Of a stretch of 23,594 bases of DNA, positions 1-7,071 are shown in pieces. The notes under the pieces are model-generated. The model saw only the letters and a program-made list of their open reading frames with translations. It made no database searches and was not told where the DNA came from. The stretch is from Peptococcaceae bacterium UBA3933 (GTDB taxonomy: Bacteria > Bacillota > Peptococcia > Peptococcales > BICA1-8). The stretch's first letter is position 1, and each line of letters starts with the position of its first letter. Location: positions 1 through 23,594 of the forward strand of contig DGEF01000125.1 in NCBI GenBank assembly GCA_002385805.1, in the 5' to 3' direction. The position numbers and the translations under genes were made by a program.

Positions 1-31
1 AAATATCTTGAGAAAAAGGTGGAGCAAGATA

Positions 32-712
32 ATGGTTCCCAAAAAACGTATTGGTGAAATTGATTTTTTACGAGGCATTGCCATAATTTTAATGATAACT
101 TTTCACCTTTTATATGATTTAAAAGAATTTTGCGGCTGGGAATTTATCAATTATAAGAAAGGTCCTGTGTTTTTTATAGGTAAAACATCAGCTTTAATGT
201 TTATTACAATTACCGCCATTAGCTGTTCTTTAAGCAGAAATAACATAAAAAGAGGATTAAAAATCCTCTTTTTCGCCTTGATTATTACAGTTGTTACATA
301 TTTTTATGACCCGAAAAATTATATCAATTTCGGTATACTCCATTTTTTAGGAATAAGTGTTTTATTATTCCCCTTTTTTAACAGATTTCCTTCTTATTTA
401 CTAGCTTTTTTAGCAATATTATCCATAATTTTAGGCAACCTTTTTGCTGATTTAAATCTTTCGCATAATTATCTCCTGGCTTTCCGTTTAACCAGCTCTA
501 CTTATCAATCTTTAGATTATTATCCTTTATTTCCTTATCTAGGTGCTTTTTTAGGAGGAATGATTCTCAAAAGAATATTTTATCCGAAAAACAAAAGTTT
601 AGTTAAAATAAATTTAGAAAACAATTTTATCAGCTTTTTAGGCAGGCATTCTTTAGTAATTTATTTAATCCATCAGCCTATATTTTTATTAATAATTGAA
701 ATTCTCACCTAA
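32..712 (+). CDS. DUF1624 / HGSNAT-like membrane acyltransferase
   Basis: A 226-residue integral membrane protein of the DUF1624 family, related to the catalytic domain of heparan-alpha-glucosaminide N-acetyltransferase. Family signs are the N-terminal R-x-G-E-I-D-F-L-R-G-I-A-I block followed by a membrane-embedded FH (His25), the central FGILHFLGIS segment, YPLFPYLGAFLGGM, and the C-terminal LGRHSLVIYLIHQPI. About six or seven hydrophobic segments are visible. The open frame reaches back to a TTG at base 8, but AAGGTGGAG lies 7 bases before the ATG at 32, so that ATG is the better start. The family is thought to move acyl groups across the membrane onto surface sugars; the substrate here is unknown. 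It converges on the hisA-like gene. Family is fairly sure, function is not. Confidence 0.8.
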   Translation: MVPKKRIGEIDFLRGIAIILMITFHLLYDLKEFCGWEFINYKKGPVFFIGKTSALMFITITAISCSLSRNNIKRGLKILFFALIITVVTYFYDPKNYINFGILHFLGISVLLFPFFNRFPSYLLAFLAILSIILGNLFADLNLSHNYLLAFRLTSSTYQSLDYYPLFPYLGAFLGGMILKRIFYPKNKSLVKINLENNFISFLGRHSLVIYLIHQPIFLLIIEILT

Positions 713-728
713 TTTAGTGGCTAGTATT

Positions 729-844
729 ATTAACCACGTATGAACAATGATTATTCGCTTTACGGCGAAGGTTAAGGTTAAGGGAGTTAAATTCTCGCCT
801 ACTCGCTCACACGCCCACCTTTAGACTCTAAGTTATCCGTGGTA
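729..844. repeat. Possible small non-coding repeat element with inverted ends
   Basis: The gap after the acyltransferase gene has near-identical inverted ends (TTAACCACG at 729-737 and CGTGGTAA at 838-845), an internal TTCGC/GCGAA mini-hairpin near 753-770, and an 18-base word at 793-810 that recurs with one mismatch at 6404-6421. This looks like a short non-coding repeat, but only part of it is duplicated in the window. Confidence 0.3.
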
Positions 845-850
845 AAAATA

Positions 851-887
851 AAAAAAAGCTAAAGTAAAAAATTTTCACCTTAGCTTT
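851..887 (-). terminator. Rho-independent terminator after hisA-like gene
   Basis: On the minus strand AAAGCTAAGGT pairs with ACTTTAGCTTT (one G-U pair) and the stem runs into a T-run (A-run at 851-857 on the plus strand). It lies 18 bases beyond the hisA-like stop. Confidence 0.85.
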
Positions 888-904
888 AATAATATCTTAT
901 TAAT

Positions 905-1627
905 TTAAGAAATAAGGTCTAAAGTTTCCTTATAAGTTATATTTCCTGTGTAAAGAGCCTTCCCTACTATTACCCCTTCAATACCCACAGATGCAAATTG
1001 AGCAATTTTCTCTAAATCTGTACGGGAAGAAACACCCCCGGACAAAATAACCCTTAACCCGGTTTTTTCGGCTACTTCCAAAGCCACATCTAGGTTTGGT
1101 CCTTTTAAGGAACCTTCCCGCCGGGTATCACTGAAAAGCACTCTCTTTACTCCCAGTTCTTTCAACCTCCGGGCTGTCTCGATGATTGTCCAATCGGTAG
1201 GTTGTTTCCAGCCTTCAATGGCTACCAGGTTGTTCTTGCCTTCGATTCCTACTATTACTTTTTCCTCAAATTCACGACAGGCTTGTCCGATTAATTCCGG
1301 GTTACGGGCAAAAATAGTTCCTAAGACAACCCGTTCCACACCTAGGGCCAGAACTTTTTCAATATGCTCTAAAGTACGGATACCGCCGGCAACTTGCAAG
1401 GCAATAGGAACATTAGCTTTTATTTGTTTGATTGTCTCCAAATTTTCCGGATTACCGGTAAAAGCCCCATCCAAATCCGTTACATGAATAATTTTAGCCC
1501 CCTGTTCCTGCCACCATTGAGCAATTTCTACCGGATCATCTTTGCCGATTAACTCCTCCCGCATCGGCCCAGACAAAACATGGACAAACTGGCCACACCG
1601 TATGTCCATCGCCGGTATAATTAACAT
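905..1627 (-). CDS. HisA-like (ProFAR isomerase family) TIM-barrel protein with altered active site
   Basis: A 240-residue (beta/alpha)8 protein of the HisA/HisF family. The first catalytic Asp is kept (Asp8 in PAMDIRCG), as are VTDLDGAF (49-56), AGGIR (80-84), SGGVSS (196-201) and the phosphate-binding VGKALY near 221. The second catalytic region, normally GIDARDG, reads GIEGKNN, putting Glu129 where HisA has its catalytic Asp. The normal TDISRDGTL reads SDTRREGSL, and the usual VRL after strand 1 reads VHV. No other his gene is nearby. It follows yerC, and its AAGGAG overlaps the yerC stop, so the two are co-transcribed. Membership in the fold family is certain. Whether it still isomerises ProFAR in histidine synthesis, or is a paralogue with another phosphosugar substrate, is open. 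Confidence 0.85.
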   Translation of the reverse strand: MLIIPAMDIRCGQFVHVLSGPMREELIGKDDPVEIAQWWQEQGAKIIHVTDLDGAFTGNPENLETIKQIKANVPIALQVAGGIRTLEHIEKVLALGVERVVLGTIFARNPELIGQACREFEEKVIVGIEGKNNLVAIEGWKQPTDWTIIETARRLKELGVKRVLFSDTRREGSLKGPNLDVALEVAEKTGLRVILSGGVSSRTDLEKIAQFASVGIEGVIVGKALYTGNITYKETLDLIS

Positions 1628-1631
1628 TTAA

Positions 1632-1949
1632 TCAACTCCTTATTTTCTTTTCATTTTCCTTATTATTTAATTTAGCCAGAATAAGTTTATACCCATCGGC
1701 GCCATAATTCAAGCATCTTTTTACCCGACTGATAGTAGCCGTACTTGCACCGGTTTCGTTGGCGATATCCGTATAGGTTTTATCCTCGGCAAGCATTTTG
1801 GCTACTTCTAGCCTTTGAGCAATGGATTTTAATTCACTGACCGTACAAATATCCTCAAAAAACCGATAACATTCTTCTTCATTTTCCAGTAAAAGAATGG
1901 CTTCAAAAAGCTTATCGATAAGAGGGTCTTTTAAACGGCTTTGATACAT
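1632..1949 (-). CDS. yerC: YerC/YecD family TrpR-related DNA-binding protein
   Basis: A 105-residue protein matching the TrpR-like YerC/YecD family: KDPLIDKLFEAILLLENEEE, then CTVSELKSIAQRLEVAKML, and the helix-turn-helix YTDIANETGASTATISRVKR. The frame opens at an ATG at 1964 with no ribosome binding site; the ATG at 1949 has GAGG about 9 bases upstream and gives the usual family length, so it is preferred. The family resembles tryptophan repressor in its HTH, but its ligand and targets are not established. It is the first gene of a two-gene unit with the hisA-like gene, 4 bases apart, and a perfect palindrome lies just upstream. Identity is good; regulatory target unknown. Confidence 0.88.
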   Translation of the reverse strand: MYQSRLKDPLIDKLFEAILLLENEEECYRFFEDICTVSELKSIAQRLEVAKMLAEDKTYTDIANETGASTATISRVKRCLNYGADGYKLILAKLNNKENEKKIRS

Positions 1950-2001
1950 CCTTTTTTTCCTCATTTCTATAAATTTTAGAACAAAAATTTGTAATACTAT
2001 T

Positions 2002-2023
2002 ATTCTTTATTATAATAAAGAAT
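2002..2023. promoter_or_regulatory. Perfect 22-bp AT-rich palindrome upstream of yerC
   Basis: A perfect palindrome (half-site ATTCTTTATTA) sits 53 bases upstream of the yerC start. Each strand contains TATAAT within it, so it could be an operator overlying a -10 box, possibly for YerC itself. The matching -35 (TTTTAT) is poor. It could alternatively act as a weak hairpin after the chrA pair. Confidence 0.4.
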
Positions 2024-2064
2024 CCTGCAAAATAAAATGTGAAATAGATAAGGACCAAGAAATG

Positions 2065-2604
2065 CTAATAAAACAATATTCCGCTAACACCGGCTATGAA
2101 AATTAATAAAATAGGATGTAATTTATACTTCATTACACCTAAAAACCCCAAACAGGCAATAATTACACTAATCCAGTCTACTCCTAAAACCCCCTGTTCT
2201 GTAAAAAGTACTGTTTGGGCTACAAAAACGGCAGCCAGTAAAACCAAACTAATCACTACGGGACGAATGCCATATAACATCCCTTTTACTACCGGGTGAT
2301 CGATAAATTTATCCACAATTCTCGCCAAGATAAGCACAATAATTAAAGAAGGCAAACAAACACCTAAAGTACTGACAAATGCCCCCCAGAAGCCTGCTGT
2401 TTTAAAACCCACAAAAGTTGCTGAATTAATCGCTACTGGACCCGGTGTAGCCTCAGAAACAGCAATTATATTGACAAACTCATGGGCGGTAAGCCAGTTA
2501 TGGCTTTCAATTTCTTTTTGAATCAGGGGGATCATGGCAAAGCCGCCACCGTAACTAAACAAACCGATTTTAAAAAATGATAAAAAAAGCTGCCAATAGA
2601 CCAT
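2065..2604 (-). CDS. Chromate transporter family protein (short ChrA, second gene)
   Basis: A 179-residue membrane protein of the CHR family. It has the N-terminal FFKIGLFSYGGGFAMIPLIQ signature, the ATPGPVAINSATFVG loop and several hydrophobic helices; it is one half the size of a two-domain ChrA. It starts at an ATG one base after the stop of its upstream homologue, with AGGAAGG before it, so the two half-size proteins are made together and probably pair into one transporter. CHR proteins export chromate or import sulfate-like anions; the true substrate cannot be told from sequence. Confidence 0.85.
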   Translation of the reverse strand: MVYWQLFLSFFKIGLFSYGGGFAMIPLIQKEIESHNWLTAHEFVNIIAVSEATPGPVAINSATFVGFKTAGFWGAFVSTLGVCLPSLIIVLILARIVDKFIDHPVVKGMLYGIRPVVISLVLLAAVFVAQTVLFTEQGVLGVDWISVIIACLGFLGVMKYKLHPILLIFIAGVSGILFY

Positions 2605-2605
2605 G

Positions 2606-3166
2606 TTAATTGCATCCTTCCTTATCCTTTAACAAAATGAATTTATTATATATAATTACTCCTGCCAAACCACCGAAAATGATGGCCACTATGGGATGAA
2701 GGTCAAACAATAATAAAAAAACAAAAGAAATAACAGCAATGGTTAGAGTCCGGTAATCTTTAATAGAAGATTTGCCCATTTTAAAAACCGCTGCTAAAAT
2801 TAAAGCCATTACCATTGCCCGAATGCCGGAAAATGCTTTTTCTACAATTTCATTTCCCGCAAATTTTAATAACAGCCCGGCTAAACTCAAAATTATCAGA
2901 AAAGAAGGTAAGACCGTACCTAAGGTAGCGACTAAAGCTCCTTTAATCCCGCTAATTTTATAATCTATAAAGGTAGAGGCATTCACGGCAATAGCCCCCG
3001 GCACTGACTGAGACAAAGCTATAACATCAACAATTTCCTCTTCCTTAATCCAATGCTTGTTATCACATACTTCCTGTTGAATAAGGGGCAACATGGCATA
3101 TCCTCCCCCAAAAGTAAAGGCTCCTATCTTAAAAAAGGTTATAAATAACTCCCAGAGTATTTTCAT
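2606..3166 (-). CDS. Chromate transporter family protein (short ChrA, first gene)
   Basis: A 186-residue half-size CHR protein, homologous to the next gene downstream: FFKIGAFTFGGGYAMLPLIQ, SQSVPGAIAVNASTFIDY, and four to six hydrophobic segments. An upstream TTG at 3181 is in frame, but GGGAG lies 8 bases before the ATG at 3166, which is taken as the start. A -10-like TATAAT lies at 3204-3209 with a weak -35, and the purine-operon terminator separates it from purD. Split CHR pairs are common in Firmicutes, so this is not a broken full-length gene. Confidence 0.85.
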   Translation of the reverse strand: MKILWELFITFFKIGAFTFGGGYAMLPLIQQEVCDNKHWIKEEEIVDVIALSQSVPGAIAVNASTFIDYKISGIKGALVATLGTVLPSFLIILSLAGLLLKFAGNEIVEKAFSGIRAMVMALILAAVFKMGKSSIKDYRTLTIAVISFVFLLLFDLHPIVAIIFGGLAGVIIYNKFILLKDKEGCN

Positions 3167-3203
3167 TCTTTCAACTCCCAATCCTATATTGCTATTATTT
3201 TAA

Positions 3204-3209
3204 ATTATA
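3204..3209 (-). promoter_or_regulatory. Candidate -10 box for the chromate transporter pair
   Basis: A perfect TATAAT on the minus strand 38 bases before the first chrA start. No convincing TTGACA lies 16-18 bases upstream, so this is a partial promoter call. Confidence 0.35.
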
Positions 3210-3250
3210 TTCTAACACGGAGTCTTTAACAGCAATAAATTAAAAATATA

Positions 3251-3284
3251 AAAAACAAAAAGACCTACCTAATAGAAGTAGGTC
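3251..3284 (-). terminator. Terminator of the purine operon
   Basis: On the minus strand GACCTAC and GTAGGTC form a stem with a 9-base loop followed by TTTTTGTTTTTT. It lies 18 bases after the purD stop and is the only strong U-tract terminator at the end of the pur genes. Confidence 0.9.
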
Positions 3285-3301
3285 CTTTTAAGTTAGTCTA
3301 A

Positions 3302-4564
3302 CTATCTGATGGCTTTTTTTCCTATATCCCGACGATAATGCATACCCGAAAAGTCAATCATTTTTACACCGTTATAAGCATTGTTTATGGCTTCCGGTAA
3401 ATTATCGCCTAAAGCGGTGACTCCCAGTACCCTGCCTCCGTCAGTGATTAAACGGCCTTCTTTTAATTTTGTACCGGCATGAAAGACATAGGTTCCTGGA
3501 ATCTTCTTATCAATACCTGTTATTACTTTACCTTTCTCATAAGGTCCCGGGTACCCGGCTGAGGCCAAAACAACGCAAACAGCAGCCTGGGAAGACCATT
3601 CAATTTTAACGGTATCTAATTTCCGGTCTAAAACAGCTTCAATTATTTCCACCAAATCCGTCTTTAGTCTAGGCAACACTACCTGAGTTTCAGGGTCACC
3701 GAATCTGGCGTTAAACTCTAATACTTTGGGCCCCTTTGAGGTAAGCATTAATCCTGCATAAAGGACACCTTGGAAAGGCCTGCCTTCCTTCTCCATTGCT
3801 TGCACAGTAGATTGTAAAATTTCTGTTTCTACCAGTTTTTGAACTTGTGAGGTATAAACAGGAGCCGGGGAATAAGCACCCATTCCCCCTGTATTGGGGC
3901 CTTGATCATTATCGAAAACCCGTTTATGGTCTTGAGCCGAAACCATAGGCACGATATTCTTCCCGTCAGTAAAGGCTAAAATACTAACCTCTTCTCCTTC
4001 TAAATACTCTTCCACTATCACCTGACTGCCGGCTTGGCCAAATTTATTATCTACTAAGATTTCCTCTACGGCAGTTAAGGCTTCTTCTAATTCAAAACAT
4101 ACCATTACTCCTTTGCCGGCAGCCAATCCATCTGCTTTCACCACACATGGCACGCCTAATTCTCTGATATAATCTTTAGCTTTTTCTACATCTGTAAACA
4201 CCCGATATTGGGCCGTAGGAATATGGTATTTGGCCATTAAGTTTTTAGCAAAGGCCTTACTACCTTCAATTTCCGCCGCTTTCTGAGAAGGTCCGAAAAT
4301 CCTTAAACCCTTTTCACGAAATTTATCCACTATTCCCAAGGCTAAAGGTACTTCAGGCCCTACAACCGTTAAATCTATTTTCTCGGTCAGAGCAAATTCT
4401 AACAGTTTATCTATGTCTTGGGCGGCAATGTCCACACACTGGGCAATTTCCTGAATTCCTCCATTACCGGGAGCACAGTAAATCTGGGATACTTTAGGAC
4501 TCTGTCTGATTTTCCAAACCAGAGCATGCTCCCTTCCACCACCGCCTACCACTAGTACCCGCAT
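3302..4564 (-). CDS. purD: Phosphoribosylamine-glycine ligase (GAR synthetase)
   Basis: PurD joins glycine to phosphoribosylamine with ATP, step 2 of IMP synthesis. The 420-residue protein has the usual length and order: N-terminal nucleotide-like fold MRVLVVGGGGREHALVWK, VVGPEVPLALGI (about 68-79), an ATP-grasp domain with GSKAFAKNLM, VVKADGLAAGKGVMV and EEYLEGEEVS, the conserved DHKRVFDNDQGPNTGGMGAYSP, and LEFNARFGDPETQ with the metal ligands. The C-terminal domain ends in GMHYRRDIGKKA. The ATG at 4564 has GTGAGGAG 5 bases upstream. It is the last gene of the operon and is split from purH by a 160-base spacer that folds on itself. Confidence 0.97.
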   Translation of the reverse strand: MRVLVVGGGGREHALVWKIRQSPKVSQIYCAPGNGGIQEIAQCVDIAAQDIDKLLEFALTEKIDLTVVGPEVPLALGIVDKFREKGLRIFGPSQKAAEIEGSKAFAKNLMAKYHIPTAQYRVFTDVEKAKDYIRELGVPCVVKADGLAAGKGVMVCFELEEALTAVEEILVDNKFGQAGSQVIVEEYLEGEEVSILAFTDGKNIVPMVSAQDHKRVFDNDQGPNTGGMGAYSPAPVYTSQVQKLVETEILQSTVQAMEKEGRPFQGVLYAGLMLTSKGPKVLEFNARFGDPETQVVLPRLKTDLVEIIEAVLDRKLDTVKIEWSSQAAVCVVLASAGYPGPYEKGKVITGIDKKIPGTYVFHAGTKLKEGRLITDGGRVLGVTALGDNLPEAINNAYNGVKMIDFSGMHYRRDIGKKAIR

Positions 4565-4590
4565 TTATTCTCCTCACTTTCTGGTTAATT

Positions 4591-4727
4591 TTTTGGGTTT
4601 AGATTTAGCAAACAGGCTATATTTTTGGTCAGATCTTTGTCTGACTAAAAATATTTGCCCTAGAGTAAAAATCTTACAAAAAATTTTAACCCCAGAGATA
4701 TTTCTGAACCTAAAGCTAACCCAAAAG
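4591..4727. repeat. Self-complementary spacer element between purH and purD
   Basis: Outer arms at 4591-4608 and 4710-4727 are inverted copies (TTTTGGGTTTAGATTTAG against TTTTGGGTTAGCTTTAG, one indel and one mismatch). Inside, 4619-4654 forms a hairpin of about 14 pairs (ATATTTTT-GTCAGA / TCTGAC-AAAAATAT). The element reaches exactly to the purH stop codon. It could be a small MITE-like repeat or a processing/stability structure of the pur mRNA. Confidence 0.5.
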
Positions 4728-6257
4728 TTAATGTTTGAAATGTCTTACTCCCGTAAACACCATGGTAATTCCGTGTTCGTTACATGCTTGGATGGATTCT
4801 TCATCCCGAATAGAACCACCGGGCTGAATAATTGCTTTAATACCGGCCTTGGCCGCCGCGTCCACTGTATCCCGGAATGGAAAGAAGGCATCTGAAGCCA
4901 GTACGGCTCCCTGGACCTTTTCTCCGGCCTGTTTAAAAGCAATATTGGCAGCACCAACCCTGTTCATCTGTCCCGCGCCTACACCTATTGTTTGCCGGTC
5001 TTTGGTAACAACAATGGCATTTGATTTAACATGTTTTACTACCTTCCAGGCAAATAACAGTTCTTCCAGTTCAGCGGCGGTAGGTTTCTTTTCAGTCACC
5101 ACCTGTAATTCTTCTAAATTTACTGTTTTCTTATCCAGATCCTGAACTAGAAAACCGCCGCTTACTTTTTCCAACCAGTACTCCGACTGTTCTTGTACAG
5201 GTTCAATTTCTAGTAAACGTAAATTTTGCTTTTTCTTCAACACCTCTAAAGCGTCCGGAGCAAAACCGGGTGCCACAACGGCTTCCATAAAAGTTTCCGC
5301 TATTTTTTCAGCAGTCTCCTTGTCTACTTGTCGATTTAGACCGATAATGCCACCAAAAGCGGAAACAGGATCTGCCGCCAAAGCCCTTTGGTAGGCCTCA
5401 ACTAAATTTTCACCTAAGGCTGTACCACAAGGATTTGTATGTTTAATGATACAAGCGGCAGGTTGTTCAAATTCCTGAACTAAAGTCCAGGCTGCTTCTA
5501 TATCTACTATATTGTTATAAGAAAGTTCTTTACCCTGCAACTGCCGGGCACCGGCAATAGTTCCTTGAGTATTTCCGGGGAAAACATAAAAGGCAGCTTT
5601 TTGATGGGGATTCTCCCCATACCGTAAGTCCTGCTTCTTCTGGCCAACCACTATATACTGCTCAGGAAACTGCTCATTTGTAAACTTTCCGGCTAAATAA
5701 TTAGCTATGGCTGCATCATACTGAGCCGTATGTTGGAAAGCCTCCAGAGCTAATCTTTCCCTGGTGGCTATACTTATTTCCCCTTTTTCCTCTAGCTCCG
5801 ACAAAATTTCTCCATACTTTTGGGGATTTACAACTATAGCCACTCTTTGATAGTTTTTAGCTGCAGCACGGACCATTGTGGGTCCGCCAATATCAATATT
5901 TTCTATGGCTTCATCTAAACTGACACCGGGTCTGGCAATTGTTTGCTGAAAAGGATAAAGATTAACCACCACTAAATCAATGGGGACAATTCCCTGCTCC
6001 TTTAAAACCTGAAAATGCTCCGGAGTATTCTTGGCCAAAATACCTCCATGTACCTTTGGATGTAAAGTTTTTACCCGACCGTCCAGAATTTCGGGGAAAT
6101 CTGTTACCCGGGATATTTCCGTGACTTTAATACCTGCCTCTTCTAAAGTTCGGGCCGTTCCCCCTGTAGAAACAATTTCCCATCCTAATTCCGCTATTTT
6201 CCGGGCAAATTCTACTAAACCTGTCTTATCGGAAACACTAATAAGTGCTCGCTTCAT
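4728..6257 (-). CDS. purH: Bifunctional AICAR transformylase / IMP cyclohydrolase
   Basis: PurH does the last two steps to IMP: formyl transfer from 10-formyl-THF to AICAR, then ring closure. The 509-residue protein has the normal bacterial length. The N-terminal MGS-like cyclohydrolase domain shows ALISVSDKTGL, STGGTARTLEEAG, DFPEILDGRVKTLHPKVHGG and VDLVVVNLYPF-type blocks. The transformylase domain shows QDLRYGENPHQKAAFY, IIKHTNPCGTA, DPVSAFGGIIGLN, KSNAIV, GAGQMNRV and DAFFPFRD, ending in FTGVRHFKH. The catalytic Lys-His (KHTNPCG) is present. The ATG at 6257 follows GGTGGTGAG. purN lies upstream after a 160-base spacer that contains a strong hairpin. Confidence 0.97.
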   Translation of the reverse strand: MKRALISVSDKTGLVEFARKIAELGWEIVSTGGTARTLEEAGIKVTEISRVTDFPEILDGRVKTLHPKVHGGILAKNTPEHFQVLKEQGIVPIDLVVVNLYPFQQTIARPGVSLDEAIENIDIGGPTMVRAAAKNYQRVAIVVNPQKYGEILSELEEKGEISIATRERLALEAFQHTAQYDAAIANYLAGKFTNEQFPEQYIVVGQKKQDLRYGENPHQKAAFYVFPGNTQGTIAGARQLQGKELSYNNIVDIEAAWTLVQEFEQPAACIIKHTNPCGTALGENLVEAYQRALAADPVSAFGGIIGLNRQVDKETAEKIAETFMEAVVAPGFAPDALEVLKKKQNLRLLEIEPVQEQSEYWLEKVSGGFLVQDLDKKTVNLEELQVVTEKKPTAAELEELLFAWKVVKHVKSNAIVVTKDRQTIGVGAGQMNRVGAANIAFKQAGEKVQGAVLASDAFFPFRDTVDAAAKAGIKAIIQPGGSIRDEESIQACNEHGITMVFTGVRHFKH

Positions 6258-6337
6258 AATATCTCACCACCCAAATAAGTTTTAAAATTAATCACCCAGA
6301 CTGTAACGACAATAATAAATTGAGCATTTTTTAATGG

Positions 6338-6377
6338 GCATCTGCTTTGGGGCTTAGTATAACCCTAAAGCAGATGC
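6338..6377. repeat. Strong hairpin between purN and purH
   Basis: Arms GCATCTGCTTTGGGG (6338-6352) and CCCTAAAGCAGATGC (6363-6377) pair over about 14 positions. No U-tract follows on either strand. Read on the minus strand, the apex contains ATACTAAG, as do the pur hairpins at 11757 and 13782 read on the plus strand. TGAGCAT at 6321-6327 can also pair with ATGCTCA at 6374-6380, giving a competing fold. Confidence 0.55.
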
Positions 6378-6417
6378 TCACGCAGAATTGCTAGGAATAT
6401 TTTTCTCGCCCACTCGC

Positions 6418-7023
6418 TCACTCAATAAACACTTTTCTGCCTTCAATCCTAATTCTTCCCTCGGCAATAAGCTTCACGGCTAAAGGATAAAGGCGATGTT
6501 CTTCTTGTAAAATCCTTTGCGCTAATGTTTCTTCAGTGTCTCCTTCTTCCACAGGTACCACCGCTTGTAAGATAATAGGCCCGGAATCAACCCCTTCGTC
6601 CACAAAGTGAACGGTACAGCCGGAAAATTTTACTCCATAATCCAGGGCTTGTTTCTGAGCGTTTAAACCGGGAAAAGCAGGTAATAAAGAAGGATGAATA
6701 TTTATTATGGGCTTACCCACGTTATTAATAAAAAAGGGAGACAGGATTCTCATAAAGCCTGCCAAACAAATCAGGTCATAATCAAAACCGTTAAGAATCC
6801 GTATTAATTCTTGTTCAAAATTCTTTTTACTGGGAAAACTGCTGGGGTCAACAAAAATTGCCGGAATTTTATTGTCTTGGGCTCTTTTTAAGGCTTGAGC
6901 CTCTTTTTTGTCACTGATTACTACTTCAACCTGAGCAGGCATTTCTCCCATTTTTGAAGCATCAATTAAAGCCTGTAAATTTGTTCCCCGCCCTGAAGCC
7001 AGAACAGCCAATTTAAAACTCAT
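6418..7023 (-). CDS. purN: Phosphoribosylglycinamide formyltransferase (10-formyl-THF)
   Basis: PurN formylates GAR with 10-formyltetrahydrofolate, step 3 of the pathway. The 201-residue protein shows the N-terminal LAVLASGRGTNLQAL phosphate-binding loop, CLAGFMRILSP, the catalytic INIHPSLLPAFPG (Asn and His) and GCTVHFVDEGVDSGPII (catalytic Asp). An AAGGAG lies 9 bases before the ATG. It sits 48 bases after purM. The last codons and the stop overlap a word (6404-6421) that also occurs at 793-810. Confidence 0.97.
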   Translation of the reverse strand: MSFKLAVLASGRGTNLQALIDASKMGEMPAQVEVVISDKKEAQALKRAQDNKIPAIFVDPSSFPSKKNFEQELIRILNGFDYDLICLAGFMRILSPFFINNVGKPIINIHPSLLPAFPGLNAQKQALDYGVKFSGCTVHFVDEGVDSGPIILQAVVPVEEGDTEETLAQRILQEEHRLYPLAVKLIAEGRIRIEGRKVFIE

Positions 7024-7071
7024 CTTTCTTACTCCTTAAATCTTTTATTTATAGTAAGCTAGTTGTTATAA

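Noticed and set aside
2065..3166. Full-length ChrA broken by a frameshift
   Set aside because: Both halves have their own ribosome binding site, start and family N-terminus; split CHR pairs are normal.
4593..4895. Plus-strand ORF over the purH end and the spacer
   Set aside because: It runs through a palindromic spacer and antisense to conserved purH sequence; no family features.
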